NCBI GenBank assembly: GCA_046582565.1
Contig: JAYGED010000139.1
Span: 1-41,815 of the forward strand
DNA from: JAYGED01 sp046582565
GTDB taxonomy: Bacteria > Pseudomonadota > Alphaproteobacteria > JAAXGF01
Length of the DNA: 41,815 bases
Reading direction: 5' to 3'
The notes under the pieces were generated by a model that was given only the letters and a program-made list of their open reading frames with translations, was not told the origin of the DNA and did no database searches. Shown piece after piece: positions 32,782-41,229 of the stretch. The number at the start of each line of letters is the position of its first letter. The first letter of the stretch is position 1. The translations under genes were made by a program, and so were the position numbers.

Positions 32782-33248
32782 AAAAGTCCGGCCCGGATCG
32801 GCTGAGCGCCGCACGGCTTGCCGCGGTTCAGGCCCTGTATCAAATGGACATAGCAGGCGATGGCATCGAGGATGTGGTCGCCGAGTTTTTGGCTCACCGT
32901 CTTGCCAATTGGACCGAGGACGGCCAAGCCATCGATGCCGATCCCGAGCTGTTCGCTACGCTTGCCCGGGGTGCTGGGGCGCAGCGCGATGAAATCGATG
33001 TTCTCATCGTCGGCGCTCTCGCCGAAGGCTGGACCGTTGAGCGCCTTGAGATGCTGCTGCGCGCAGTGCTTAGGGTCGGCACCTTCGAGCTTATGTCGAG
33101 CGGCGAGACCCCGGCGAAGGTCGTCATCGACGAGTATATCGAGGTTGCCCATGCCTTCTTCAGTAAGGGGCCGCCTGGTTTAGTCAACGGCGTTCTCGAT
33201 CGCCTGGCCCACGAGCTCAGGCCCGGTGAGTTCGATACGGCATCGTGA
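32778..33248 (+). CDS. nusB: Transcription antitermination factor NusB
   Basis: NusB is a small RNA-binding protein that, with NusE (S10), binds boxA and supports rRNA antitermination. The 156-residue all-helical protein shows SAARLAAVQALYQMD at the N-terminus and VLRVGTFELMSSGETPAKVVIDEYIEVAHAF cut into its usual helices, ending PGLVNGVLDRLA. It overlaps ribH by four bases and is followed directly by thiL, the standard ribH-nusB-thiL order. Confidence 0.96.
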   Translation: MKKSGPDRLSAARLAAVQALYQMDIAGDGIEDVVAEFLAHRLANWTEDGQAIDADPELFATLARGAGAQRDEIDVLIVGALAEGWTVERLEMLLRAVLRVGTFELMSSGETPAKVVIDEYIEVAHAFFSKGPPGLVNGVLDRLAHELRPGEFDTAS

Positions 33249-34220
33249 ATGGACGAGTTTGCCCTGATCGCTGAATTGCTGGCGCCGCTGTCGAACGGGG
33301 CGCCCAATGCGTTTGGTCTGACCGATGACGCGGCCTTGATATCGCCGTCTCCGGGCCATCATCTGGTGGTGAGCAAGGACATGATCGTTGCCGGCGTCCA
33401 TTGCCTGGCCGACGATGACCCCGGCCTGATTGCGCGCAAGCTGCTTCGCGTTAATCTCTCGGATCTGGCCGCCATGGGGGCGACGCCGCGTGCCTATCTC
33501 TTGGGGCTGGCTCTGCCGAAGGAGGCCGATGAGACCTGGTTGCGCAGCTTTGCTGGTGGGCTGGCTCTGGATCAGGCGGCCTTCGCCATCCATTTGATCG
33601 GCGGCGACACGGTTTCCACCGGGGGCCCGTTCACCGCCTCGCTGACGGTGTTTGGCGAGGTTCGCGACGGTGAGGAGCTGCGGCGTTCGGCTGCGCGTCC
33701 TGGCGATCTGGTGTTTGTCTCGGGCTGCTTTGGCGACGCGGCCCTCGGGCTCGCCGTGCTGAAGGGCTCTCTCAAGGGGCTCGATGCGTCCGACGAAGCC
33801 CTGCTCCGTGACCGCTATCACCTGCCGCGGCCCCGAATCGGCCTGGGTTTGCGCCTGTCCGGCCTGGCCCATGGGCTGATCGATGTTTCAGATGGGCTGG
33901 TCGCCGATCTGGGCCATCTATGCGTTGCATCAAAGGTTGCCGCCGAGATTGACGTCCCGAGACTTCCCTTGTCGTCCGCGGCGCGGGCTGCGCTTTCACT
34001 CGATTCGGGCTTATTGGAGACAATTCTCACCGGCGGCGACGATTACGAACTCTTGTTTACGGCCGATCCCGAGAACGCAAAGCGACTCGCTACCATAGGG
34101 GCGGAACTCGACCTGCCAATCGCTGCTATCGGGCGCATAACAGAGGGAAGAGGGGTTGCGGCGCTCGACGAAAGCGGCGTGAAGATCGAGCTTTCATCGA
34201 CTGGGTGGCGTCATTTCTAA
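33249..34220 (+). CDS. thiL: Thiamine-monophosphate kinase ThiL
   Basis: ThiL phosphorylates thiamine monophosphate to the active cofactor thiamine diphosphate. The 323-residue protein belongs to the PurM/ThiL/SelD ATP-binding fold. Metal-binding motifs include LTDDAALISP, KDMIVAGVHC, NLSDLAAMGATPRAY, HLIGGDTVST and LIDVSDGLVADLGH, with TGGDDYELLFTA near the C-terminus. Its ATG follows the nusB stop with no spacing. It ends the tightly packed rib-nus-thi operon. Confidence 0.96.
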   Translation: MDEFALIAELLAPLSNGAPNAFGLTDDAALISPSPGHHLVVSKDMIVAGVHCLADDDPGLIARKLLRVNLSDLAAMGATPRAYLLGLALPKEADETWLRSFAGGLALDQAAFAIHLIGGDTVSTGGPFTASLTVFGEVRDGEELRRSAARPGDLVFVSGCFGDAALGLAVLKGSLKGLDASDEALLRDRYHLPRPRIGLGLRLSGLAHGLIDVSDGLVADLGHLCVASKVAAEIDVPRLPLSSAARAALSLDSGLLETILTGGDDYELLFTADPENAKRLATIGAELDLPIAAIGRITEGRGVAALDESGVKIELSSTGWRHF

Positions 34221-34322
34221 ATCATAACCTTCACTTTTATTTCATGATTTTCATCGATCCTGTGAGGCGGAAACCGGCCCCTCTACTTTCTTGGCCGATA
34301 TTTCCTGTAAAGGTCGTGTGTA
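34221..34322 (+). other. thiL-fliL-like gap (102 bp)
   Basis: AT-rich at its left end, with no ORF and no clear terminator hairpin. A promoter for the next gene may be here, but I saw no good consensus pair. Confidence 0.4.
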
Positions 34323-34763
34323 ATGAAAAAAATGATTATTGGGTTGGTTGTGTTGTTGGCGCTCGGTGGCGGCGGCTATTTTGGCTGGCTGCAGATGAAC
34401 GAGTCGGCCCCGGAATCTGCTGATGAGGGAGACGAATCATCGTATTTATCCAACAAGGAACCCAAGTATGTCGAACTCGACCTTCTGACCGCGCCGTTTA
34501 TTAAAGGCGGGAAGTTTGTTCGGTATATTGTCCTGGTGGTTATTCTCGAAGTTGCCAACGACGACGAGGTGTCTGAGGTTCGCGCCGTCATACCCCGCTT
34601 GCGCGACGCCTATGTCACCGATCTCCACACCTTGGCGACCATGCGTAATCCTGAACAAAAGATGCTCAACCTGAAACGCATCAAATCGCGCCTGCTTGCG
34701 AGCACTCATAAGGTTATGGGCGTCAAAATCGTACGCCAAGTTCTGGTGCAGCTCGCCCAATAG
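34323..34763 (+). CDS. FliL-like single-pass membrane protein
   Basis: This 146-residue protein has one N-terminal membrane segment (about residues 4-20, MIIGLVVLLALGGGGYFGW). An acidic linker (about 25-45) follows, then a periplasmic domain. PKYVELDLLTAPFIKGGK followed by a beta-rich YIVLVVILEVA segment and a helix with RDAYVTDLH resembles the FliL family of flagellar basal-body-associated proteins. No flagellar gene is nearby, so it may be a non-flagellar member; alphaproteobacterial genomes often carry one next to thiL and hppA. Function is unknown beyond the family assignment. Confidence 0.65.
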   Translation: MKKMIIGLVVLLALGGGGYFGWLQMNESAPESADEGDESSYLSNKEPKYVELDLLTAPFIKGGKFVRYIVLVVILEVANDDEVSEVRAVIPRLRDAYVTDLHTLATMRNPEQKMLNLKRIKSRLLASTHKVMGVKIVRQVLVQLAQ

Positions 34764-34914
34764 CCCAAAAGAGAGCGATCGCCGGGTTGCGTAATCCCGT
34801 CATCTCTGGCATGTTCCGCGCAAATTTCTAGAACCTATCGCCATCGGCGCCGCTGCGGTTCGCTTGGCGTGTAATTTGGGCCTTATTTCTGCTAAATCTT
34901 GAGGGGTGTTACCG
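34764..34914 (+). other. fliL-like-hppA gap (151 bp)
   Basis: No ORF is supported. GAGGGG at 34901-34906 is the hppA ribosome-binding site and decides the ATG at 34915 over the GTG at 34906. I found no strong promoter or terminator. Confidence 0.5.
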
Positions 34915-36993
34915 ATGCCATCTGTTTTTTGGTTCGTCGTCGCAAGCGGCGTCGTTGCGTTGCTTTATGGGGTCTTCGCTGCTCGTTCCATTTATGCGGC
35001 GGAAGCCGGAAATGAGCGAATGCAGGAAATCGCCGCGGCTATTCAGGAAGGCGCGAGCGCTTATCTAAAACGCCAGTATACGGCCATTGCCATCGTCGGC
35101 GCGGTCGTCTTCGCCATTTTGGCGGCGACTCTCGGCATGGACGTAGCCATCGGCTTTCTGATCGGTGCGGTGCTTTCGGGCATAACCGGGTTTATCGGCA
35201 TGAATGTTTCCGTTCGCGCCAACGTGCGTACCGCTCATGCGGCGCGCGACGGCATCTCCGGCGCCCTCGATATCGCCTTCAAATCGGGCGCTGTGACCGG
35301 CATGCTGGTGGTCGGCTTGGCGCTGCTCGGCGTTGCCGGCTACTACGGCTATCTGATTTCCTCCGGCGTCGAACTTCGTGAAGTGATCGAGGCCCTGTTG
35401 GCGCTTGGCTTCGGCGGCTCCTTGATATCGATTTTCGCCCGTCTCGGCGGCGGCATCTTCACCAAGGGCGCCGATGTGGGCGGCGACCTGGTCGGTAAGA
35501 TCGAGGCCGGCATCCCCGAAGACGACCCGCGAAATGCCGCGGTGATCGCTGATGCAGTCGGCGATAATGTCGGCGACTGCGCCGGCATGGCGGCTGATCT
35601 GTTCGAGACCTACGCGGTCACCATGGTCGCCACCATGCTGTTGACCTCTATTTTCTTTACAGGCGCCGAGCTCGAAGCGCTGATTTTATACCCTCTCGCC
35701 ATTGGCGGCATTTGCATCATTACGTCGGTGGTCGGCACCTTCTTTGTCCGCCTCGGCAGCAGCGAAAACATTATGGCGGCGCTTTACAAGGGCTTTATCG
35801 CCACCGCTGTGATGTCCGCCATTGCCCTGTGGCCCCTGACCGATGCTATGATCGGTTTCGACACTGAATTCACTATCGATGAGCTGACCTTCACCGGGCG
35901 GCATTTATTCTACAGTGGGCTCACCGGTTTGCTGGTGACCGGTCTTTTGGTGTGGATCACCGAATATTACACATCGACCGAATACCGGCCCGTGCGCGCT
36001 ATCTCCCGGGCATCCGAGACCGGTGCGGGCACCAACATCATTCAGGGTCTCGCTATTTCCATGGAGGCGACCGCGATTCCCGTCATCATCATCTGCGGCG
36101 GTATTCTGCTCGCCTATAGCTTTGCCGGCCTGTTCGGAATTTCCATCGCGGTCACCACCATGCTCGCTATAGCCGGTATGGTCGTCGCCCTGGACGCATA
36201 CGGTCCGGTCACCGATAACGCCGGCGGCATCGCCGAGATGGCCGATCTGCCCGAGGATGTGCGCAAAACGACGGATGCACTCGACGCCGTGGGCAACACC
36301 ACCAAGGCGGTGACCAAAGGCTACGCCATCGGCTCGGCGGCGCTTGCGGCCCTCGTTCTGTTCGCCGCTTATACCGAAGACCTGGCGCGCTTTTTCCCCG
36401 ATATCGGCGTGTCTTTCGAGCTGCAGAATCCCTATGTGGTGGTCGGCCTGTTTATCGGCGGCTTGCTGCCCTATCTGTTCGGCGCCCTGGGCATGATGGC
36501 GGTGGGACGCGCGGCCGCGTCGGTGGTCGTCGAGGTGCGCCGCCAGTTCAGGGAAATTCCGGGAATCATGGAAGGCACGGCGAAGCCAGAATACGGCCGC
36601 GCCGTCGATTTGCTGACCAAGGCCGCGATCAAGGAAATGATTATCCCGTCGCTGCTGCCGATTCTGGCGCCGATAGTGGTTTATGCGGTGATCAACCTGA
36701 TCGGCGGTCAGGCGGCGGCGTTCTCGACGCTCGGCGCCATGCTGTTGGGAACCATCGTCACCGGCATCTTCCTGGCGATTTCCATGACTTCTGGTGGCGG
36801 CGCCTGGGACAATGCCAAGAAATATATCGAAGACGGCAATCACGGCGGCAAGGGCTCGGACGCCCATGTGGCGGCAGTCATCGGCGATACGGTGGGCGAT
36901 CCCTACAAGGATACGGCGGGACCGGCGATCAATCCGATGATCAAGATCATCAATATCGTCGCCCTGTTGATGCTGTCTGCCCTGGCTGTCTAG
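34915..36993 (+). CDS. hppA: K+-independent proton-pumping membrane pyrophosphatase
   Basis: HppA couples pyrophosphate hydrolysis to proton export across the cytoplasmic membrane. The protein is about 692 residues with some 16 transmembrane helices. The pyrophosphate site is visible in DVGGDLVGKIEAGIPEDDPRN, split by DAVGDNVGDCAGMAADLFE, and in GGGAWDNAKKYIE with GDTVGDPYKDT near the C-terminus. GNTTKAVTKGYA has Lys (about residue 464) where K+-dependent enzymes have Ala, placing it in the K+-independent class. The ATG at 34915 follows GAGGGG at the right distance. Confidence 0.96.
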   Translation: MPSVFWFVVASGVVALLYGVFAARSIYAAEAGNERMQEIAAAIQEGASAYLKRQYTAIAIVGAVVFAILAATLGMDVAIGFLIGAVLSGITGFIGMNVSVRANVRTAHAARDGISGALDIAFKSGAVTGMLVVGLALLGVAGYYGYLISSGVELREVIEALLALGFGGSLISIFARLGGGIFTKGADVGGDLVGKIEAGIPEDDPRNAAVIADAVGDNVGDCAGMAADLFETYAVTMVATMLLTSIFFTGAELEALILYPLAIGGICIITSVVGTFFVRLGSSENIMAALYKGFIATAVMSAIALWPLTDAMIGFDTEFTIDELTFTGRHLFYSGLTGLLVTGLLVWITEYYTSTEYRPVRAISRASETGAGTNIIQGLAISMEATAIPVIIICGGILLAYSFAGLFGISIAVTTMLAIAGMVVALDAYGPVTDNAGGIAEMADLPEDVRKTTDALDAVGNTTKAVTKGYAIGSAALAALVLFAAYTEDLARFFPDIGVSFELQNPYVVVGLFIGGLLPYLFGALGMMAVGRAAASVVVEVRRQFREIPGIMEGTAKPEYGRAVDLLTKAAIKEMIIPSLLPILAPIVVYAVINLIGGQAAAFSTLGAMLLGTIVTGIFLAISMTSGGGAWDNAKKYIEDGNHGGKGSDAHVAAVIGDTVGDPYKDTAGPAINPMIKIINIVALLMLSALAV

Positions 36994-37003
36994 AGATCCG
37001 GCT

Positions 37004-37468
37004 CTATTCCTTGGAGAATCTACCCAGGTTGCCGAAGAGCTGCTCGAAGACGGTGAATTTGCGGCCTCCGGTGGGGGTGGTGCGGCTCACCGGTTCGATT
37101 TTCTGGGCGTCTTCCAGGCCATAGGTTCGGACGGTTTTCACCCGGCCGGCGTCATCGAAGGCGATGGCGATAACTTTCTGGTCGAGGATTTCAGGTTCGT
37201 AAAAGGCGAGGGTTTCGGTCTGGCTCGAAATGTAATACCAGATCTCTTCGCCGAAGGTCGCGATGCTCGAGGGAGACCCCAGGATGTCGGCAACCTGGCT
37301 GCGGGTTTGCGATCCGGGTTGAATCCGCGATAGCAGCTCCGGGTCGGGCAAATTGCCGCGCTGGGTGATGTTCGGCGCACAGGCGACGAGCAACGCCGCG
37401 AGCGCGGTCGCGCCGAGAAGCTGACGAAAGACGCCGAATTCTAGCCGGGGCAATATATTGGATCTCAT
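37004..37468 (-). CDS. bamE: Outer membrane assembly lipoprotein BamE (SmpA/OmlA family)
   Basis: BamE is a small lipoprotein of the beta-barrel assembly machine at the inner face of the outer membrane. A lipoprotein signal peptide ends in LLVACAP, with lipidation at the Cys. The mature domain has IQPGSQTRSQVADILGSPS, the SmpA/OmlA signature, and FGEEIWYYIS, then IAIAFDDAGRV. I prefer the ATG at 37468, which puts a basic n-region directly before the hydrophobic core; an ATG seven codons upstream is possible. A consensus TTGACA (37509-37504, minus) lies upstream, but the best -10 is 20 bp away. It converges on hppA with a 10-base gap and diverges from the next gene. Confidence 0.9.
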   Translation of the reverse strand: MRSNILPRLEFGVFRQLLGATALAALLVACAPNITQRGNLPDPELLSRIQPGSQTRSQVADILGSPSSIATFGEEIWYYISSQTETLAFYEPEILDQKVIAIAFDDAGRVKTVRTYGLEDAQKIEPVSRTTPTGGRKFTVFEQLFGNLGRFSKE

Positions 37469-37528
37469 GATTGCGACATCATATCTCATCGAAGGCCCTG
37501 CTGTGTCAACAAAGCCGGGTAATAATCC

Positions 37529-38095
37529 ATGGCGTTAAGCGGTTTGTTCAAGCGTTCGAAGCATAAAGACCAGGCGCATAGCCTATATTTGGCGGTGGTT
37601 GAGCAGGCGCGCAAACCGGCCTTCTATCGTCACTGTGGCGTGCCAGACACCCTCGATGGACGCTTCGAGATGATCCTGATTCATTCGGTACCGCTGCTCC
37701 GCAGGTTGCGCGAAGAAGGTGAGGCGGGCATTGCGCTTGGCCAGGTAATATTCGATGTGATGATCAATGATATGGACCAATCTCTGCGCGAAATGGGGGT
37801 CGGTGATTTGGGCGTCGGGCGTCGGGTCAAGTCCATGGCGAAGGCCTATTTCGGCCGCACGGCGGCCTATGAGCTGGGGTTAGCCGTGACTGACGATAAA
37901 GATTTGATGACGGCGCTTGAGAGAAACCTATTCGGCACGGTATCGGTTGATGCGCGATGCCTTGTCGTCATGGCCGGCTATATGCGCGACCTGGCGGTCC
38001 GGCTCGACAGCCAGTCGGAGGCAGAACTTCTCGCAGGCGCGGTTGATTTTGGCGACGCTCCCAAGCACGACGAAGGCGACCATAACGATGAATGA
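37529..38095 (+). CDS. Ubiquinol-cytochrome c chaperone family protein
   Basis: This 188-residue soluble protein belongs to the CBP3/ubiquinol-cytochrome c chaperone family, whose mitochondrial members help assemble cytochrome b of complex III. Conserved segments are YRHCGVPDTLDGRFEMILIH, then VIFDVMINDMDQSLREMGVGD and KSMAKAYFGRTAAYE, all recognisable in alphaproteobacterial homologues. The role in bc1 assembly is inferred from the family. It overlaps the following yceD-like gene by 8 bases, a conserved alphaproteobacterial pairing. Confidence 0.9.
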   Translation: MALSGLFKRSKHKDQAHSLYLAVVEQARKPAFYRHCGVPDTLDGRFEMILIHSVPLLRRLREEGEAGIALGQVIFDVMINDMDQSLREMGVGDLGVGRRVKSMAKAYFGRTAAYELGLAVTDDKDLMTALERNLFGTVSVDARCLVVMAGYMRDLAVRLDSQSEAELLAGAVDFGDAPKHDEGDHNDE

Positions 38096-38654
38096 TGCGT
38101 ACGAATCCGGTGGCAGCGAATTTACCCGCCCGATAAATCTAGGCGACCTTGGCCGGCATGGCGTGATCATGGAGATTAGTGCCGAGCCTGAGGAACGGGC
38201 GGCGCTCGCCCGGCGCTTCGGCCTTGTGGCAATCGACTCCCTGGAGGCTGTTGTTACGATCACGCAGGACGAAGGTGATCCTTTGATTCATTTGCGAGGC
38301 CGTATTGCCGCTCAGGTGGTGCAATCCTGTGTGGTCACCCTGGAGCCGGTGGCGAACGCCGTTGTGGGCGTCGTTGAGGCGGCCTATACCACCGATGCGG
38401 ATGTCGCCGGGGCGGCGGTGGGCGACATGGCGCCGGACGATGATGTGGCGCCTGGAGAGGATGACCGGCCCGAATTCCTGAATGGCGAAGAAATCGACGT
38501 TGGCGAGGTTGTCGCCGAGTATCTTGGTCTCAATCTCGATCCTTATCCTCGCTGTGAGGGCGTGATATTCTCTGCTGAAGACGACGATGAGGAAGGCTCT
38601 AAACGGGTTTCCCCATTCGCCGTATTACGTGATTTGAAACAGAATGAAAAATAA
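38088..38654 (+). CDS. YceD/DUF177 family protein
   Basis: This is a 188-residue acidic protein. The core has LRGRIAAQVVQSCVVTLEPV, where the Cys and following beta strand are the DUF177 hallmark. The C-terminal segment has GEEIDVGEVVAEYLGLNLDPYPR, another conserved family block. YceD-type proteins are encoded next to rpmF across bacteria and are linked to 23S rRNA or ribosome maturation. The ATG at 38088 overlaps the chaperone gene; the frame extends further upstream only inside that gene. Function here is inferred from the family and rpmF neighbourhood. Confidence 0.9.
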   Translation: MNDAYESGGSEFTRPINLGDLGRHGVIMEISAEPEERAALARRFGLVAIDSLEAVVTITQDEGDPLIHLRGRIAAQVVQSCVVTLEPVANAVVGVVEAAYTTDADVAGAAVGDMAPDDDVAPGEDDRPEFLNGEEIDVGEVVAEYLGLNLDPYPRCEGVIFSAEDDDEEGSKRVSPFAVLRDLKQNEK

Positions 38655-38799
38655 CGAGCCAAGCAAGGCATCTTGCCCTGGCGAGGATAACTTGTTACAC
38701 CCTTGCTTCGCGGTCCGAGCTGGCTGTGACGCCACGCGATCTCATCACATCTACGCATCACATCTTAGCGTGACCTCATCACATTTAGAGACATAAGAC
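38655..38799 (+). other. yceD-rpmF leader region (145 bp)
   Basis: The gap holds a short imperfect hairpin (GCAAG/CTTGC with outer GCCA/TGGC, about 38658-38684), then three CATCACAT repeats close to the rpmF start. No ORF and no T-tract terminator were seen. Confidence 0.5.
38743..38784 (+). repeat. Three CATCACAT direct repeats before rpmF
   Basis: CATCACAT occurs at 38743-38750, 38756-38763 and 38777-38784. A fourth copy, again as GACCTCATCACAT, lies inside rpmF at 38917-38924. The upstream copies end 15 bases before the rpmF ATG. They could be regulatory or a relic of local duplication. Confidence 0.6.
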
Positions 38800-38985
38800 A
38801 TGGCTGTTCCGAAGAAGAAAACGTCAAAATCCAAGCGTGACCAACGACGATCACACGACGCCCTGCGCAGTATCAATCTGGCCGAATGCCCCAATTGCGG
38901 TGAGCTCAAGCGACCTCATCACATCTGCGGCTCTTGCGGCCAGTACAGGGGGCGGGAAATTATTGACACGTCCGGGGTGGCGTAG
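38800..38985 (+). CDS. rpmF: 50S ribosomal protein L32
   Basis: L32 is a 61-residue basic protein of the large ribosomal subunit. The N-terminus MAVPKKKTSKSKRDQRRSH is diagnostic. Two Cys pairs (CPNC and CGSC) make it the zinc-binding C+ form. It leads the conserved rpmF-plsX-fabH run that links ribosome and phospholipid synthesis. Confidence 0.97.
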   Translation: MAVPKKKTSKSKRDQRRSHDALRSINLAECPNCGELKRPHHICGSCGQYRGREIIDTSGVA

Positions 38986-39019
38986 GCGTCATCGGATCTT
39001 ATGATGGGTTGTTGTTCCC

Positions 39020-39049
39020 ATGACTCAATCTGGCCATGACTCAAGCTAA
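39020..39049 (+). other. Short out-of-frame ORF overlapping the plsX start
   Basis: A direct repeat CCATGACTCAA is present at 39018-39028 and 39034-39044. The second copy contains the plsX start. The first opens a nine-residue frame (MTQSGHDSS) whose stop lies 11 bases inside plsX. It may be a decoy or coupling start, or mere duplication; translation is not shown. Confidence 0.35.
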
Positions 39050-40094
39050 CAGCAAAACCGTTGTCCTCGCCCTTGATGCCATGGGCGGCGAGCGCGCGCC
39101 CGATATGGTGATCAAGGGCGCCAATGTTGCCAGGGTTCGTCATCCCGATATTCATTTCATGCTGTTCGGCGACGAGGAGCAGTTGCGATCGAACCTCGAC
39201 CGCTTCCCCAAGCTTGGCGCCGTGAGTGAAATTCGACATTGCGAAACCTCCATCGGCGACGACGAAAAGCCTTCCATCGCTTTGCGCCAGGGCAAGCAGT
39301 CGAGCATGCGCCTGGCCATCGAGGCGGTGCGCGACGGCGATGCCAAGGGTGTTGTCTCGGCGGGCAACACCGGGGCGCTTATGGCCATGGCCAAGATTGT
39401 TCTCAAGACCCTGGACGGCATACACCGCCCGGCCATGGCGTCGACGTTTCCCACCATGATTGGGCAAGCGGTGATGCTCGATCTTGGCGCCAACGTGGAT
39501 TATTCGGTCGAAAATCTCGTGCAATTCGCGGTCATGGGCGAGGTTTTTGCGCGAACCGTGCTGGGTGTAGAGACGCCGACCGTCGGCCTGCTCAACGTCG
39601 GCATCGAGGAATTCAAAGGCCCCGAGGCCGTGCGCGGCGCCGCCAAGCTGCTGCAGGAAACCGACCTGCCGATCACCTTCCATGGTTTCATCGAGGGCGA
39701 CGATATTACCGCCGGCACAGTCGACGTGGTCGTCACCGACGGCTTTACCGGCAATGTGGCGCTCAAGACCGCCGAGGGAACCGCGCACCTCTACAGCCGG
39801 TTCCTGCGCGAGGCGTTCAAGGAGTCTCTGATTTCGCGCATCGGCTTCATGCTGGCGCGGCGCGCGCTGGCGGGCCTGCGCGAGCGTGTCGACCCCAGGC
39901 GCCATAACGGCGCCATGTTCCTCGGTCTGAACGGGGTGGTGGTGAAAAGCCATGGCGCCACCGATATGCTGGGCTTTGCCAACGCCATAGGATTTGCTCA
40001 CGACATGATTGTGCATGGCTTCAACGATACGGTTATTGCCGAACTCAACCTTTGGCATGAAAACCAAACCGACGCCCAGGCCGTGGTCTCTTAA
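39036..40094 (+). CDS. plsX: Phosphate acyltransferase PlsX
   Basis: PlsX makes acyl-phosphate from acyl-ACP for the PlsX/PlsY route to phosphatidic acid, working at the membrane surface. The protein is 352 residues. LALDAMGGERAPDMVIKGA at the N-terminus, GVVSAGNTGALMAMA and VVVTDGFTGNVALKTAEG are family motifs. The ATG at 39036 is chosen because it begins the conserved protein; no strong Shine-Dalgarno is visible. It lies 50 bases after rpmF and 9 bases before fabH. Confidence 0.96.
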   Translation: MTQANSKTVVLALDAMGGERAPDMVIKGANVARVRHPDIHFMLFGDEEQLRSNLDRFPKLGAVSEIRHCETSIGDDEKPSIALRQGKQSSMRLAIEAVRDGDAKGVVSAGNTGALMAMAKIVLKTLDGIHRPAMASTFPTMIGQAVMLDLGANVDYSVENLVQFAVMGEVFARTVLGVETPTVGLLNVGIEEFKGPEAVRGAAKLLQETDLPITFHGFIEGDDITAGTVDVVVTDGFTGNVALKTAEGTAHLYSRFLREAFKESLISRIGFMLARRALAGLRERVDPRRHNGAMFLGLNGVVVKSHGATDMLGFANAIGFAHDMIVHGFNDTVIAELNLWHENQTDAQAVVS

Positions 40095-40103
40095 GCTCAG
40101 CCT

Positions 40104-41075
40104 ATGAAGCGTTCACAAATCATTGGCTGGGGGTCATACCTCCCCAAACAGATACTGACTAACGATGAACTGGCTCAGCGGATTGATACCTCCGACGAGT
40201 GGATCACATCGCGTACAGGTATCCGCCAGCGCCATATTGCGGCGGAGGGCGAAAACACCTCGGACCTTGCTGTGAGCGCCGCCCAGGCGGCGATTGCGAC
40301 CGCCGGCATCGAGGCCACTGATATCGATTTGATTATCGTGGCCACGGCCACGCCGGATAACACATTTCCTTCGACCGCGACGGCCGTACAGGCAAAACTC
40401 GGGATCACCCAGGGCGCCGCCTTCGATGTCTCCGCAGTCTGCTCGGGTTTCGTTTTCGGGCTCACAGTGGCCGATAATTTCATCAGGTGCGGACAGGCCG
40501 ACACCGTTCTGGTGATCGGCGCGGAAGTTTTCTCACGCATTCTCGATTGGCAGGACCGCGGCACCTGCGTTCTGTTCGGCGACGGCGCCGGGGCTCTGTT
40601 GCTGCGTGCCACGGAATCCGACGAGGCCAATAACGGCCGCTATGTGCTGTCGACTCATATTCACTCGGACGGCCGCTACCGCGACCTGCTCTATGTCGAT
40701 GGCGGGCCGTCGTCGACCCAGACCGTCGGGTATCTCCGCATGTCGGGGCGCGATGTCTTCAAGCATGCCGTCACTCTACTGGCCGGCGCTGTTAATGAGG
40801 CGCTCGAGGCCAATGACATGAAATCCGAGGACATCGACTGGCTGGTGCCGCATCAGGCTAACAAGCGGATCATGGACGCCACCCAGCGCAAACTGAAGCT
40901 GCCGGTTGAGAAAATGGTCGTTACCATCGATCGCCATGCCAACACGTCGGCTGCTTCGATCCCTTTGGCGCTCACCGAGGCGGCGAATGACGGGCGAATC
41001 CAGCCCGGTCATATCGTGCTTGTTGAAGGCATGGGCGGGGGTTTCACCTGGGGTTCGGCGATGATTCGCTGGTAG
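40104..41075 (+). CDS. fabH: 3-oxoacyl-ACP synthase III FabH
   Basis: FabH starts fatty acid synthesis by condensing acetyl-CoA with malonyl-ACP. The 323-residue thiolase-fold protein has all three catalytic residues: Cys113 in DVSAVCSGFVFGL, His250 in VPHQANKRI, and Asn280 in HANTSAASIPLAL. EWITSRTGIRQRH near residue 35 and the C-terminal glycine loop GMGGGFTWGSA are also typical. It follows plsX at 9 bases. Confidence 0.97.
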   Translation: MKRSQIIGWGSYLPKQILTNDELAQRIDTSDEWITSRTGIRQRHIAAEGENTSDLAVSAAQAAIATAGIEATDIDLIIVATATPDNTFPSTATAVQAKLGITQGAAFDVSAVCSGFVFGLTVADNFIRCGQADTVLVIGAEVFSRILDWQDRGTCVLFGDGAGALLLRATESDEANNGRYVLSTHIHSDGRYRDLLYVDGGPSSTQTVGYLRMSGRDVFKHAVTLLAGAVNEALEANDMKSEDIDWLVPHQANKRIMDATQRKLKLPVEKMVVTIDRHANTSAASIPLALTEAANDGRIQPGHIVLVEGMGGGFTWGSAMIRW

Positions 41076-41095
41076 ATCAGCCGGGTCGTTTTGGG

Positions 41096-41118
41096 GCGGG
41101 TTGTGAAAATTTTCCCGC
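41096..41118 (+). terminator. Weak hairpin downstream of fabH
   Basis: GCGGG and CCCGC enclose a 13-base loop that contains the self-complementary GAAAATTTTC. Only a couple of T residues follow. It could end the rpmF-plsX-fabH transcript. Confidence 0.35.
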
Positions 41119-41161
41119 TTCTCGGACCAACACATGATCGTGACAGGCCATCCTATTGATA

Positions 41162-41190
41162 TTGACTGATTTTCTATCCGGATGTAATTT
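41162..41190 (+). promoter_or_regulatory. Candidate ihfA promoter
   Basis: TTGACT (41162-41167) matches the -35 consensus at five of six bases. Either TGTAAT at 15-bp spacing (five of six) or TAATTT at 17-bp spacing could be the -10. It lies about 40 bp before the ihfA start in an AT-rich segment. Confidence 0.45.
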
Positions 41191-41229
41191 CGACCTCAAA
41201 GCTAATGACAATGCTCAGGGGATGATCAA

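Larger units (their letters stand above)
41076..41229 (+). other. fabH-ihfA intergenic region (154 bp)
   Basis: It contains a weak hairpin after fabH and an AT-rich promoter-like stretch before ihfA, both listed separately. No additional ORF or RNA gene was recognised. Confidence 0.5.
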
